A stretch of 64,000 nt of DNA from assembly GCF_900142755.1 (NCBI RefSeq), contig NZ_FRCA01000015.1, positions 22,739 to 86,738 on the forward strand, in the 5' to 3' direction. Each line of letters begins with the position of its first letter. Within the stretch, counting starts at the first letter, position 1. The notes beneath the pieces were generated by a model. That model was not told where the DNA came from and did no database searches. It saw nothing but the letters and a program-made list of their open reading frames with translations. The translations under genes were made by a program, and so were the position numbers. This document shows positions 1-7,649 of the stretch, in pieces. Origin of the DNA: Halomonas cupida (GTDB taxonomy: Bacteria > Pseudomonadota > Gammaproteobacteria > Pseudomonadales > Halomonadaceae).

Positions 1-780
1 CAGCAGGTGGTCCGGGTAGATCAGGCGTCCTCGAGGCGTGATGACACCGAGACGGTCGCCATCACCATCAAAGGCCAGACCGATATCTGCCTGGTGCTCA
101 GCGACAGCCTTGATCAGATCCTCAAGGTTTTCGGGCTTGCCCGGATCCGGATGATGGTTGGGGAAAGTGCCATCAATCTCGTCGAACAGTGCAATGGTCT
201 CGGCGCCCAGTTGCTCGATCAGCCTGGGGCCCAGCTCACCGGCGACACCGTTGCCGCAGTCGACTACCGCCTTGAGGCGGCGCCCCGGCGTGATGTCGCC
301 GAGGATGCGCTCCAGGTAGAGGCTGCGTACATCCTGCTGGCTGACGGTACCCTGACCGCTACGCAGGTTGCCGCTGGTGATACGCTCGTACAGTGAGGTG
401 ATGGCATCGCCATACAGGGCGTCCCTGCCGAGTACCATCTTCAGGCCATTGTAATCCGGTGGGTTGTGACTGCCGGTCAGCATGACTCCAGAGGTGGCGC
501 CTTCGAGCACGTTGGTGGCGAAGTACAGCACGGGGGTTGGAACCATGCCGATATCAATCACATCGCAGCCGCTGGCCGCCAGGCCACGGATCAGGGCGGT
601 CTGCAGGCGAGGGCCCGACAGTCGGCCATCACGTGCGACCACAATGCGTGTTTCGCCGCGCTCCTGGGCCTCGCTGCCGATGGCCTGGCCGATAACCTCG
701 ACATTCTCTTCGGTCAAGGTGTCGTCGACAACGCCACGAATATCGTAGGCACGGAAGATAGTGGCTGGAACCTGGGGCAT
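1..780 (-). CDS. algC: Phosphomannomutase/phosphoglucomutase AlgC, C-terminus off the window
   Basis: Cytosolic enzyme that moves phosphate between C6 and C1 of mannose and glucose, feeding GDP-mannose and UDP-glucose synthesis for surface polysaccharides. The gene reads leftward from ATG 780-778 and leaves the window after 260 codons; the family is about 460 residues, so the C-terminal domains are missing here. The N-terminal IFRAYDIRG signature is present. The catalytic phosphoserine loop TGSHNPPDYNGLK is at residues 102-114 (Ser104), and the metal-binding DGDGDR loop is at residues 238-243. It lies downstream of coaBC and dut on the same strand, the order seen in pseudomonads. Family assignment is firm; AlgC rather than another PMM/PGM is inferred from the dut-coaBC neighbourhood. 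Confidence 0.93.
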   Translation of the reverse strand, partial: MPQVPATIFRAYDIRGVVDDTLTEENVEVIGQAIGSEAQERGETRIVVARDGRLSGPRLQTALIRGLAASGCDVIDIGMVPTPVLYFATNVLEGATSGVMLTGSHNPPDYNGLKMVLGRDALYGDAITSLYERITSGNLRSGQGTVSQQDVRSLYLERILGDITPGRRLKAVVDCGNGVAGELGPRLIEQLGAETIALFDEIDGTFPNHHPDPGKPENLEDLIKAVAEHQADIGLAFDGDGDRLGVITPRGRLIYPDHLL

Positions 781-823
781 GAAAGCCTTCCTCTGATTGA
801 CCATGTACCGGGTATTGCTATGC

Positions 824-857
824 ACTGATGTTGGCCAGGTACTGATGTTGGCCAAGT
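824..857. repeat. Two tandem 17-bp repeats upstream of algC
   Basis: ACTGATGTTGGCCAGGT (824-840) is followed directly by ACTGATGTTGGCCAAGT (841-857), with one mismatch, and then by ACTTATG, which may be a third partial unit. The repeats lie between the end of dut and the algC start, so they sit in the algC 5' region as transcribed leftward. Seen directly; function unknown. Confidence 0.8.
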
Positions 858-916
858 ACTTATGTGGATTCGGGGGAGCCCGTGTTCTCTGCTGGGCTCC
901 GCGGGTCTCGGCGGTG

Positions 917-1399
917 TCAGTGCCGCCCGGAACTGCCGAACCCGCCGCCGCCTCGCAGACTTTCGCTGAAGTCATCGACGATCTCGAGCTCGGCCTGAAC
1001 CACGGGGACGATGACGTACTGGGCCATGCGCTCGAAAGGCTCGAGGGTGAAGGTGCTGTGGCCACGGTTCCAGACCGAGACCATCAGTTCGCCCTGGTAA
1101 TCGGAGTCGATCAGGCCGACCAGGTTGCCGAGCACGATGCCGTGTTTATGGCCGAGGCCGGAACGCGGCAGGATCATACCGGCCAGCCCGGGATCGGCAA
1201 TATGGATGGAGAGGCCAGTACGCACCAGTTCGGTCTGGCCCGGCTCGAGGGTCAGTGGCTGATCGAGCAGCGCGTGTAGATCCATCCCGGCGGAGCCCTC
1301 GGTGGCATAGCGCGGCATGCGGTCCTTGAGGCGTTCGTCGAGAATCTTGACCGCCAGGCGAGGGCGTGAGGGCGTTGCAGACGAAGGTTTTGAAGACAT
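917..1399 (-). CDS. dut: Deoxyuridine 5'-triphosphate nucleotidohydrolase
   Basis: Homotrimeric dUTPase that hydrolyses dUTP to dUMP and pyrophosphate, keeping uracil out of DNA and supplying dTMP synthesis. All five family motifs are visible in order: ATEGSAGMDL, PRSGLGHKHG, the GNLVGLIDSDYQGEL region, ERMAQYVIVPV and the Gly-rich C-terminal lid RGGGGFGSSG that closes over the substrate. The frame is open up to 1468, but ATG 1399 gives 160 residues, close to the usual ~150, and has AGGAAC upstream. It follows coaBC by about 70 bp on the same strand. Confidence 0.95.
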   Translation of the reverse strand: MSSKPSSATPSRPRLAVKILDERLKDRMPRYATEGSAGMDLHALLDQPLTLEPGQTELVRTGLSIHIADPGLAGMILPRSGLGHKHGIVLGNLVGLIDSDYQGELMVSVWNRGHSTFTLEPFERMAQYVIVPVVQAELEIVDDFSESLRGGGGFGSSGRH

Positions 1400-1469
1400 T
1401 GCAAGGGTTCCTGGTGGAGGGAGCCGAGCGGAGGCAAGGCAAGCCTCGCCGGCTCTCCCGGTAGTCAAA

Positions 1470-2777
1470 TCATGAAGAGCTTGTATGGCGAGGCTGGCGC
1501 TGCGCCAGGCAGTCTAGAGCACGGGTGATCACCGCCTGGGCCAGTTGTGTCTTGGGCTGTGGCGCTTCTGCCTGGCGGGCAATGCCATCGCCGTTACGCC
1601 ACAGCAGGATGGCAGCATTGTCATCACTGCCGAACCCCAGATCCTGTCGGGAAACATCGTTGGCTATGATCATGTCCAGTCCCTTGCGCTCCAGCTTGGC
1701 CTGGGCGTACTGCTCGACATCGCGTGTTTCGGCGGCAAATCCTACCACCATGGGCGCGTCGGCAAGGGCTGAAATTGTCGCAATGATGTCCGGATTCTTG
1801 ATCAGCCTCAGGGTAAGTCCCTGTTCACCCTCGACCTTCTTTATCTTGTGTTCGGCAGCAGCAGCGGCGCGATAGTCGGCCACAGCAGCACAGCCGATGA
1901 AGATGTCACAGTCACTGGCGAGGTCCTGTGCAGCCTCGAGCATCTGTTGGGCCGTTTCCACATCGATGCGGGTCACCCCGGCTGGGGTGGGCAGAGTGAC
2001 CGGTCCGGCAATCAGCGTGACTCGAGCGCCGCTGTTGCGAGCCGCTTCGGCAAGAGCAAAGCCCATCTTGCCGGAACTGTGGTTGGACAGGTAACGCACC
2101 GGGTCCAGCGGCTCACGGGTCGGGCCGGCGGTGATCACGATATGTCGGCCATGTCCCGCGCCATCCTGATCAACCTCTCGCTGATCAACAGGGGGTGATG
2201 AACCCAGCAGTACAGCGGCAATCTCCTCCGGCTCCAGCATGCGCCCCGGCCCAACATCACCACAGGCCTGGTCTCCCTGGCCCGGGCCCAGCAGTGTCCA
2301 GCCGTCGCTGCTCAGTTGCGCGACGTTACGCTGGGTGGCGGGGTTGCGCCACATGGCTTGATTCATCGCTGGGGCCAGCAGTTTCTCGGCATCGCTGGCC
2401 AGGCACAGCGTAGTCAAGAGGTCATCGGCCTGGCCCTGGGCGAGTCGCGCCATGAGGTCGGCGGTGGCCGGGGCGATCAGAATGCGATCGGCCCAGCGCG
2501 CCAGCTCGATATGGCCCATGCCCAGCTCGGCAGCAGGATCCAGCAACGAGGTACGGACGGCGCGTCCGGTCAGGGCCTGCAGGGTCAAGGGGGTGATGAA
2601 GGCCTGAGCGCCCTCGGTCATCACCACCTGTACCTCACAGCCTGCCTGCACCAGCAGACGGGCCAGAAAGGCGCTCTTGTAGGCGGCGATGCCGGCACTG
2701 ATGCCGAGCAGCACGCGTCGTCCCGGAACAGCGGGCCGTGGACGAACTGTTGGGGATGGCAGATCAGGGGCTGACAT
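1470..2777 (-). CDS. coaBC: Bifunctional phosphopantothenoylcysteine decarboxylase / phosphopantothenate-cysteine ligase
   Basis: Two consecutive steps of coenzyme A synthesis: CTP-dependent coupling of phosphopantothenate to cysteine (CoaB, C-terminal half) and FMN-dependent decarboxylation to phosphopantetheine (CoaC, N-terminal half). The CoaC half shows GISAGIAAYK, the PAMNQAMW substrate motif and a Cys-containing flap (GDQACGDVGPGRM). The CoaB half starts at ITAGPTREPLDPVRYLSN, with SSGKMG and a KIKK lysine pair. The longest frame starts at 2807, but ATG 2777 (MSAPDLPS) is preferred on length (435 residues). It is divergent from radC and upstream of dut, as in many gammaproteobacteria. 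Confidence 0.94.
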   Translation of the reverse strand: MSAPDLPSPTVRPRPAVPGRRVLLGISAGIAAYKSAFLARLLVQAGCEVQVVMTEGAQAFITPLTLQALTGRAVRTSLLDPAAELGMGHIELARWADRILIAPATADLMARLAQGQADDLLTTLCLASDAEKLLAPAMNQAMWRNPATQRNVAQLSSDGWTLLGPGQGDQACGDVGPGRMLEPEEIAAVLLGSSPPVDQREVDQDGAGHGRHIVITAGPTREPLDPVRYLSNHSSGKMGFALAEAARNSGARVTLIAGPVTLPTPAGVTRIDVETAQQMLEAAQDLASDCDIFIGCAAVADYRAAAAAEHKIKKVEGEQGLTLRLIKNPDIIATISALADAPMVVGFAAETRDVEQYAQAKLERKGLDMIIANDVSRQDLGFGSDDNAAILLWRNGDGIARQAEAPQPKTQLAQAVITRALDCLAQRQPRHTSSS

Positions 2778-2955
2778 GGGGAGTCCCGCACAGATAATCG
2801 ACCTCATACCTTACCACTGGTCCGGGATCATGCGTAGCCGCGCAGAGGGACAGCGGCTGTCCTTCGACCGTCTAGACTGATGGGTAGCGGCCATGGAAGG
2901 TCGCGGAACGGCACCGGGCAATACAGGGTGCCGGATGGAAAAAAGGGGGACACGG

Positions 2956-3630
2956 ATGTCGATACGCCAATGGCCGGAGACCGAGCGGCCGAGAGAGAAG
3001 TTGATTCGTCATGGAGCGGCGGCGCTGAGTGACGCCGAGTTGCTGGCGATTATCCTGCGTGTGGGGACGGCAGGAAGATCCGCGGTGGATCTGGCCAGGG
3101 AGGTATTGGTGGCGCTTGGTGGGTTGAGGCCATTGATGGAGGCTGATCTTGAACGACTCAGCGCCCTGCGTGGTCTGGGATCGGCCACCTGGGCGCAGCT
3201 GCAGGCCGGTCAGGAAATGTCGCGTCGTCACCTGGCCTGTCAACTTGACAGGGGCGAGGCCCTGACGGCTCCGAACCTGGTGCGCCGCTATCTTACCGCT
3301 CAGTTGCGGCATCTCGACCACGAGGTGTTCGCGGCGATCTTTCTCGATACCCAGCATCGGGTAATCCGTTTCGAGATATTGTTTCAAGGCACATTGGACA
3401 GCGCCTCGGTCTACCCGCGAGAAGTGGCCAGACGCGCCTTGGCGCTGGGAGCAGGGGCATTGATACTGGCCCACAACCACCCGTCCGGTGTGGCCGAGCC
3501 CAGCGATGCCGACCGTCGTATCACCGAGCGACTACGCGAAGCGCTGGTGCTGTTCGATATTCGTGTGCTGGATCATTTTGTGGTCGGAGATGGAGAAGTG
3601 GTGTCCTTTGCCGAGCGAGGATGGGTATAA
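2956..3630 (+). CDS. radC: RadC family JAB1/MPN-domain protein
   Basis: Member of the RadC family (224 residues). It has an N-terminal helix-hairpin-helix-like segment (LSALRGLGSATWAQL) and a C-terminal JAMM/MPN metalloprotease-like fold. The metal-binding signature ILAHNHPSGVAEPSDAD carries the H-x-H and Asp ligands, so the site looks intact. The old repair-protein name is not well supported experimentally and its biochemical role is uncertain. ATG 2956 is chosen because GGGGGACACGG lies just upstream; the frame extends to 2893 without an RBS. It is divergent from coaBC and upstream of rpmB-rpmG, a widely conserved arrangement. Confidence 0.93.
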   Translation: MSIRQWPETERPREKLIRHGAAALSDAELLAIILRVGTAGRSAVDLAREVLVALGGLRPLMEADLERLSALRGLGSATWAQLQAGQEMSRRHLACQLDRGEALTAPNLVRRYLTAQLRHLDHEVFAAIFLDTQHRVIRFEILFQGTLDSASVYPREVARRALALGAGALILAHNHPSGVAEPSDADRRITERLREALVLFDIRVLDHFVVGDGEVVSFAERGWV

Positions 3631-3705
3631 TGGCGGCTATGCTCGAGAGTCGTTGTGCGTTCTGGGTTGCCGACGACTTTCGCTGTCGAGCAAGGAATCA
3701 GGAAG

Positions 3706-3730
3706 CTCCGCCCCGTGTATCGGGGCGGAG
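3706..3730 (+). terminator. Hairpin in the radC-rpmB intergenic region
   Basis: Perfect 10-bp stem CTCCGCCCCG (3706-3715) / CGGGGCGGAG (3721-3730) with loop TGTAT. A T-run (CTTTTTCC) follows only about 14 nt later, so this is a candidate rather than a textbook intrinsic terminator for radC. It sits upstream of the rpmB promoter. The rest of the 348-bp gap (3631-3978) holds that promoter and an untranslated leader; no further gene is seen. Confidence 0.5.
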
Positions 3731-3761
3731 TCGTGTGTTGCAGCTTTTTCCGGCGTTTTTC

Positions 3762-3790
3762 TTGCCTGTAGGGCAGGGGTCTGGTATAAA
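3762..3790 (+). promoter_or_regulatory. Probable sigma-70 promoter of rpmB-rpmG
   Basis: TTGCCT (3762-3767), a 17-bp spacer and TATAAA (3785-3790) preceded by TGG, an extended -10. This leaves a leader of about 180 nt before rpmB ATG 3979. Spacing and both hexamers are close to consensus. Confidence 0.65.
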
Positions 3791-3978
3791 GTGCACCCTT
3801 TGAATTCCCTTGGGTCAAAAGCACGGGGCTTATAACATGGGCTGAAGGCTCATGCCATGGCTGGAGGTGCCGTCGCGACACGTTTGCCAGACATCTGGTC
3901 CTCGTTTCGCTGCAGTCCTCGCTCTTCCCGGTTTGCCCGACAGGTTTTGAACAACTCGCCACGCGGTTGGAGGCTTCC

Positions 3979-4215
3979 ATGTCCAAAGTATGTCAGGTTA
4001 CCGGCAAGCGCCCGGTGACTGGTAACAATGTTTCACACTCCCAGCGCAAGACTCGTCGTCGTTTCTTGCCGAACCTGCACTCTCATCGTTTCTGGGTCGA
4101 GTCCGAAAAGCGTTTCGTGACCCTGCGCGTTTCCTCCAAGGGCATGCGCATCATCGACAAGAAGGGCATCGATGAGGTGCTCAGCGATATCCGCAAGCGC
4201 GGCGAAGCTGTCTAA
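3979..4215 (+). CDS. rpmB: 50S ribosomal protein L28
   Basis: Basic 78-residue large-subunit protein beginning MSKVCQVTGKRPVTGNNVSH, the canonical L28 start, with the conserved SQRKTRRRFLPNLH stretch. ATG 3979 is preferred to 3967 because it matches the family N-terminus and follows TTGGAGGC. It is co-transcribed with rpmG 43 bp downstream, probably from the promoter at 3762-3790. Confidence 0.97.
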   Translation: MSKVCQVTGKRPVTGNNVSHSQRKTRRRFLPNLHSHRFWVESEKRFVTLRVSSKGMRIIDKKGIDEVLSDIRKRGEAV

Positions 4216-4258
4216 GCCGAGCTGACGACGTTCCACGCGACTTTCTGGGAGAAACGAA

Positions 4259-4414
4259 ATGCGTGACAAGATTCGTATGGTGTCAAGCGCCGGTACTGGC
4301 CACTTCTACACCACCGACAAGAACAAGCGTAACACTCCGGACAAGCTGGAAATGAAGAAGTTTGACCCGGTTGTTCGCAAGCACGTGATGTACAAGGAAG
4401 CCAAGATCAAGTAA
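4259..4414 (+). CDS. rpmG: 50S ribosomal protein L33
   Basis: 51-residue ribosomal protein. The translation starts MRDKIRMVSSAGTGHFYTT and ends KHVMYKEAKIK, typical of proteobacterial L33. It has no cysteines, so it is the zinc-independent (C-minus) form. The start is preceded by GGGAGAAACGAA. It follows rpmB in the conserved rpmBG pair and is followed by a hairpin at 4494-4519. Confidence 0.97.
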   Translation: MRDKIRMVSSAGTGHFYTTDKNKRNTPDKLEMKKFDPVVRKHVMYKEAKIK

Positions 4415-4493
4415 GGCGAATCCACTGGCCCGCGTGGCCAGTTGATCAGCAGCTTGATGCTCTGCTTCCTCCGCAGGCGAAGCGCCTGTCTCG

Positions 4494-4519
4494 AGAACCC
4501 GGCCCGCAGGTCGGGTTCT
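4494..4519 (+). terminator. Probable terminator after rpmG
   Basis: Inverted repeat AGAACCCG (4494-4501) / CGGGTTCT (4512-4519) with a 10-nt loop, about 80 bp after the rpmG stop and before mutM. The T-tract is short (TTCTT), so efficiency is uncertain. Confidence 0.5.
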
Positions 4520-4573
4520 TGCGTATGGCGAGGCCTCTGCTCACGCCCTTTCCATCAGCCGCCGAGATAGCCG

Positions 4574-5413
4574 ATGCCGGAACTGCCCGAGGTTGAAACG
4601 ACGAGACGCGGTATTGCGCCTCATGTCGAGGGGCGCGAGATTCGTGAGGTCATCGTGCGCGAGTCGCGCCTGCGCCTGCCGGTGCCGGACGATCTTGTGG
4701 ACCGTCTGGTCGGTGCACGTTTCGATCGCCTGGCGCGGCGTGCCAAGTATCTTCTGTTGCCGTTGCAGGATGGCGACGATGCTCATCTTGAGCGCGGCAC
4801 CCTGATCTGGCATCTGGGTATGTCCGGCAGCTTGCGTATCGTGCGTCTGGGGGACCTGCCCAGAAAACACGACCACGTTGACCTGGTGCTCGATGATGGC
4901 GGCATATTGCGCTATCACGACCCGCGACGTTTCGGCTTTGTCGACTGGCTACAGGGTTCTGTCGCCAATGATCCGAGGCTGGCGAAGCTGGGGCCGGAGC
5001 CGTTGTCCGAGGCCTTTGATGGTGCGCGGTTGTTCGAGATGTCGCGTGGCCGGCGTATCGCCGTGAAGCCCTTTCTGATGGACAACACCGTTGTTGTCGG
5101 CGTGGGCAATATCTATGCTGCCGAGGCACTGTTTCTTGCCGGCATCGACCCACGTCGTGCCGCCGGACGCATCTCGCGCGAGCGCTATGATCGTCTGGCT
5201 GCGGCCTGTCGAGAAGTGCTGGCAGCGGCTATTACCCAGGGGGGTACCACCCTGCGCGATTTTGTCGGTGGTACCGGCGAGCCGGGCTATTTTGCCCAGC
5301 GCCTCAATGTCTATGGCCGGGATGGAGAACCCTGCCGACGCTGTGGTGCTGAATTGCGTCTGGTGACACTGGGGCAGAGAGCCAGCGTATTCTGCGCGGC
5401 CTGCCAGAATTGA
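4574..5413 (+). CDS. mutM: Formamidopyrimidine-DNA glycosylase
   Basis: Base-excision repair glycosylase/AP lyase that removes 8-oxoguanine and formamidopyrimidines. The mature N-terminus PELPEVETTRRG supplies the catalytic Pro2 and Glu3. A helix-two-turn-helix region follows, and the C-terminal zinc finger shows two Cys pairs, CRRCG and CAACQ. The length of 279 residues fits the family (about 270). The start is fixed by the required MPELPE N-terminus. It stands alone between rpmG and rlmI. Confidence 0.96.
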   Translation: MPELPEVETTRRGIAPHVEGREIREVIVRESRLRLPVPDDLVDRLVGARFDRLARRAKYLLLPLQDGDDAHLERGTLIWHLGMSGSLRIVRLGDLPRKHDHVDLVLDDGGILRYHDPRRFGFVDWLQGSVANDPRLAKLGPEPLSEAFDGARLFEMSRGRRIAVKPFLMDNTVVVGVGNIYAAEALFLAGIDPRRAAGRISRERYDRLAAACREVLAAAITQGGTTLRDFVGGTGEPGYFAQRLNVYGRDGEPCRRCGAELRLVTLGQRASVFCAACQN

Positions 5414-5462
5414 CATCGGGGCTGCCATTTCTCCCTCCCCCCGTCCAAGGAATCTGATTATC

Positions 5463-6653
5463 GTGACTCGCTCACTGCGCCTGAAGAAGAATGCCGACCG
5501 CCGTATCAAGGCCGGTCACCTGTGGCTGTATTCCAATGAGATCGATATTGCCGAGACACCGCTCAAGGGATTCCAGGCGGGAGAGCAGGCGATCATCGAG
5601 GAGGCCAATGGCAGAGCCATCGGCCTGGCCTACGTCAACCCCAACTCGCTGATCTGTGCGCGTGTGGTGTCGCGGGACCCGAGCATGCGTCTCGACCGCT
5701 CGCTGCTGGTGCACCGTCTCAAGCAGGCACTGGCACTGCGCCAGCGTCTGTTCGCCGAACCCTTCTATCGGCTGGTACATGGCGAGGCCGATCTGCTGCC
5801 CGGACTGGTCATCGACCGCTTCGATGATGTGGTGGTGGTCCAGCTCAACACCTTCGGTATGGAAGCGGTGAAGGATGAACTGCTGGACGCGCTGGACAAG
5901 GTCATTGCACCGTCCTGTGTGGTGCTGCGCAATGACACCAGTGGACGCCGTCAGGAAGGCCTCGAGCAGCAGATCGAGGTGGTCAAGGGCACGCTACCTG
6001 AGCAGGTGTTGCTGCGCGAGAATGGCGTGACCTTCGCTGCGGCGGTGCTCGACGGACAGAAGACCGGCTGGTTCTATGATCATCGCGTCAACCGTGCCTG
6101 GCTCAACCAGCATGTAGCCGGCAAGCGCGTACTTGACCTGTTCAGCTACATTGGTGGCTGGGGGGTCCAGGCGGCTGCCCACGGGGCCAGTGAAGTGCTG
6201 TGCGTGGATGCCAGCGAGCCGGCCCTGGAACGTGTTGCCGAGAATGCGGCGCTGAATGGCGTACATGAACAGGTCGCCATTGGTCAGGGCGATGCCTTCG
6301 AAGTGCTTTCGGCGCTGCGTGCAGAAGGCGAGAAGTTCGATGTGGTGGTGCTTGATCCGCCGGCCTTCATCAAGAAGCGCAAGGATATTCCCAACGGTGA
6401 GCGCGCCTACGGTAAGCTCAACCGTGAGGCCATGCGACTGCTGGGTCGGGATGGCCTGCTGCTGTCGGCATCCTGCTCGATGCACCTGGCTCCGGAGCGT
6501 CTGACCGATGTGGTTCGCGGTGCCGTTCGCCACCAGGATCGTCAGGGCCAGATCATCTATCAGGGACACCAGGGACCGGACCATCCGGTGCACCCGGCAA
6601 TCCCCGAGACGTCCTATCTCAAGGCCTTGGGTGTACGCGTATTTCGTGACTGA
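5463..6653 (+). CDS. rlmI: 23S rRNA m5C1962 methyltransferase RlmI-like
   Basis: Class I SAM-dependent methyltransferase of the RlmI/RlmK (YccW) family, 396 residues, the same length I recall for the E. coli protein. It has an N-terminal PUA RNA-binding domain (RRIKAGHLWLYSNEID), a SAM-binding motif VLDLFSYIGGWGVQAAAHGA, the acidic strand motif CVDASEPAL, the catalytic VLDPPAFIKKRKD and a SASCSMH motif near the end. The start is GTG 5463. It probably methylates C1962 of 23S rRNA. Its exact target is inferred from family membership. Confidence 0.88.
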   Translation: MTRSLRLKKNADRRIKAGHLWLYSNEIDIAETPLKGFQAGEQAIIEEANGRAIGLAYVNPNSLICARVVSRDPSMRLDRSLLVHRLKQALALRQRLFAEPFYRLVHGEADLLPGLVIDRFDDVVVVQLNTFGMEAVKDELLDALDKVIAPSCVVLRNDTSGRRQEGLEQQIEVVKGTLPEQVLLRENGVTFAAAVLDGQKTGWFYDHRVNRAWLNQHVAGKRVLDLFSYIGGWGVQAAAHGASEVLCVDASEPALERVAENAALNGVHEQVAIGQGDAFEVLSALRAEGEKFDVVVLDPPAFIKKRKDIPNGERAYGKLNREAMRLLGRDGLLLSASCSMHLAPERLTDVVRGAVRHQDRQGQIIYQGHQGPDHPVHPAIPETSYLKALGVRVFRD

Positions 6654-6680
6654 TGGCGATCTGACGCAATGGAGGCGGGC

Positions 6681-7007
6681 ATGACGGCAGTGCCATGGGT
6701 ATTGGTTTTTGTGCACAGCAACGCCATGCTGGTAGGACATGTGAATAACCTGCTCGATGCCGCCGGCATCCATTGTGAGGTTCGTAACATGACCCTCGGA
6801 GGCGGCGCTGGTGAGCTGCCGCCTCTCGAGTGCGAACCCCAGGTCTGGGTGGCCGCACATAATCAGCAACGAGCCGAGAAGGTGATACGCGAGGCTCTGG
6901 ATTCACCCGGTCGCCAGCCGGAATGGCAATGTGCCGACTGTGGGGAGCGCCTCGAAGGGGCCTTTGATACCTGCTGGAACTGTGGGGCACGACGAGAGGA
7001 GTCTTGA
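6681..7007 (+). CDS. DUF2007-type protein with a C-terminal zinc ribbon
   Basis: 108-residue protein. The N-terminal ~70 residues look like the DUF2007 'putative signal transducing' fold (a small alpha-beta domain with a hydrophobic first strand and GHVNNLLDAAGI). The C-terminus carries two CxxC knuckles (CADCG and CWNCG, 13 residues apart), a probable zinc ribbon. ATG 6681 is selected because GGAGGCGGGC lies just upstream. Its stop is one base before the GTG of the thioesterase gene, so the two are probably co-translated. No function is established. Confidence 0.75.
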   Translation: MTAVPWVLVFVHSNAMLVGHVNNLLDAAGIHCEVRNMTLGGGAGELPPLECEPQVWVAAHNQQRAEKVIREALDSPGRQPEWQCADCGERLEGAFDTCWNCGARREES

Positions 7008-7008
7008 A

Positions 7009-7485
7009 GTGTCGGAAGTGGTGGATGTGTCGAAAGTGGCTGAACTCGACTGGGACCTGCCCCGACCTTTCGTGATCGAACTGGACGTGGGAGACGAGGC
7101 CATTGATCACTATGGCCATGCCAACAATGCCGAGTACCTGCGCTGGGTAGAACAGGCGAGCTGGGAGCACTCGGCCCACCTCGGGCTGACTCTGGCCGAC
7201 TATCGTGAACTGGACCGTGCCATGGCTGTGCATCGCCATGAGCTGGATTATCTGGCACCGTGTTTTGTCGGAGAGCGGCTGGCCATGGCCACCTGGGTGA
7301 TCGAATGTGACGGACGCCTCACACTGACGCGCCGTTTTCAACTCCAGCGTATCGCCGACGGGGTGACCCTGCTGCGGGCCCGGACCCGCTACGCCTGTAT
7401 CGCACTTTCCTCGGGGCGGCCACGGCGCCTGCCTGACGCCTTCGTCAAGGGCTATGGTGACGCCGTCGTCACAACTGACGACTGA
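7009..7485 (+). CDS. Acyl-CoA thioesterase, 4-hydroxybenzoyl-CoA thioesterase (hotdog) type
   Basis: 158-residue hotdog-fold protein. The catalytic signature DHYGHANNAEYLRWVEQA (Asp plus the GHANN turn on the central helix) is that of YbgC/FcbC-type thioesterases acting on CoA thioesters in the cytosol. A GTG start at 7009 is chosen because it follows the previous stop by one base and has GAGGAGTC upstream; the open frame itself reaches back to 6931. Substrate unknown. Confidence 0.8.
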   Translation: MSEVVDVSKVAELDWDLPRPFVIELDVGDEAIDHYGHANNAEYLRWVEQASWEHSAHLGLTLADYRELDRAMAVHRHELDYLAPCFVGERLAMATWVIECDGRLTLTRRFQLQRIADGVTLLRARTRYACIALSSGRPRRLPDAFVKGYGDAVVTTDD

Positions 7486-7539
7486 ATACCAGAAATATCT
7501 ACTGCTTGTCTCCTGCAGGCGACGTCGGGTGCTGTGCTG

Positions 7540-7573
7540 ATTCAGTAAACATTCATCTGGTATTCATGTTCAG
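7540..7573 (+). promoter_or_regulatory. 11-bp-phased direct repeats, probable response-regulator operator
   Basis: Three near-identical hexamers at exactly 11-bp spacing: ATTCAG (7540), ATTCAT (7551), ATTCAT (7562). About one helical turn between direct repeats is the usual site architecture for OmpR/PhoB-family regulators, and such a regulator is encoded as the last gene of the cluster that follows (11907-12608). That this is its own binding site is inference. Confidence 0.5.
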
Positions 7574-7649
7574 CTAACGCCTCTGTCAAGACGCCTTCGG
7601 GTGTCATCCGTAGCATCCGCGAGTGCCGAACCACACTGAGGATCTCGTG

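Noticed and set aside
2872..3480. 202-codon minus-strand frame over radC
   Set aside because: Antisense shadow of radC; radC has an intact JAMM motif and a good RBS on the plus strand.
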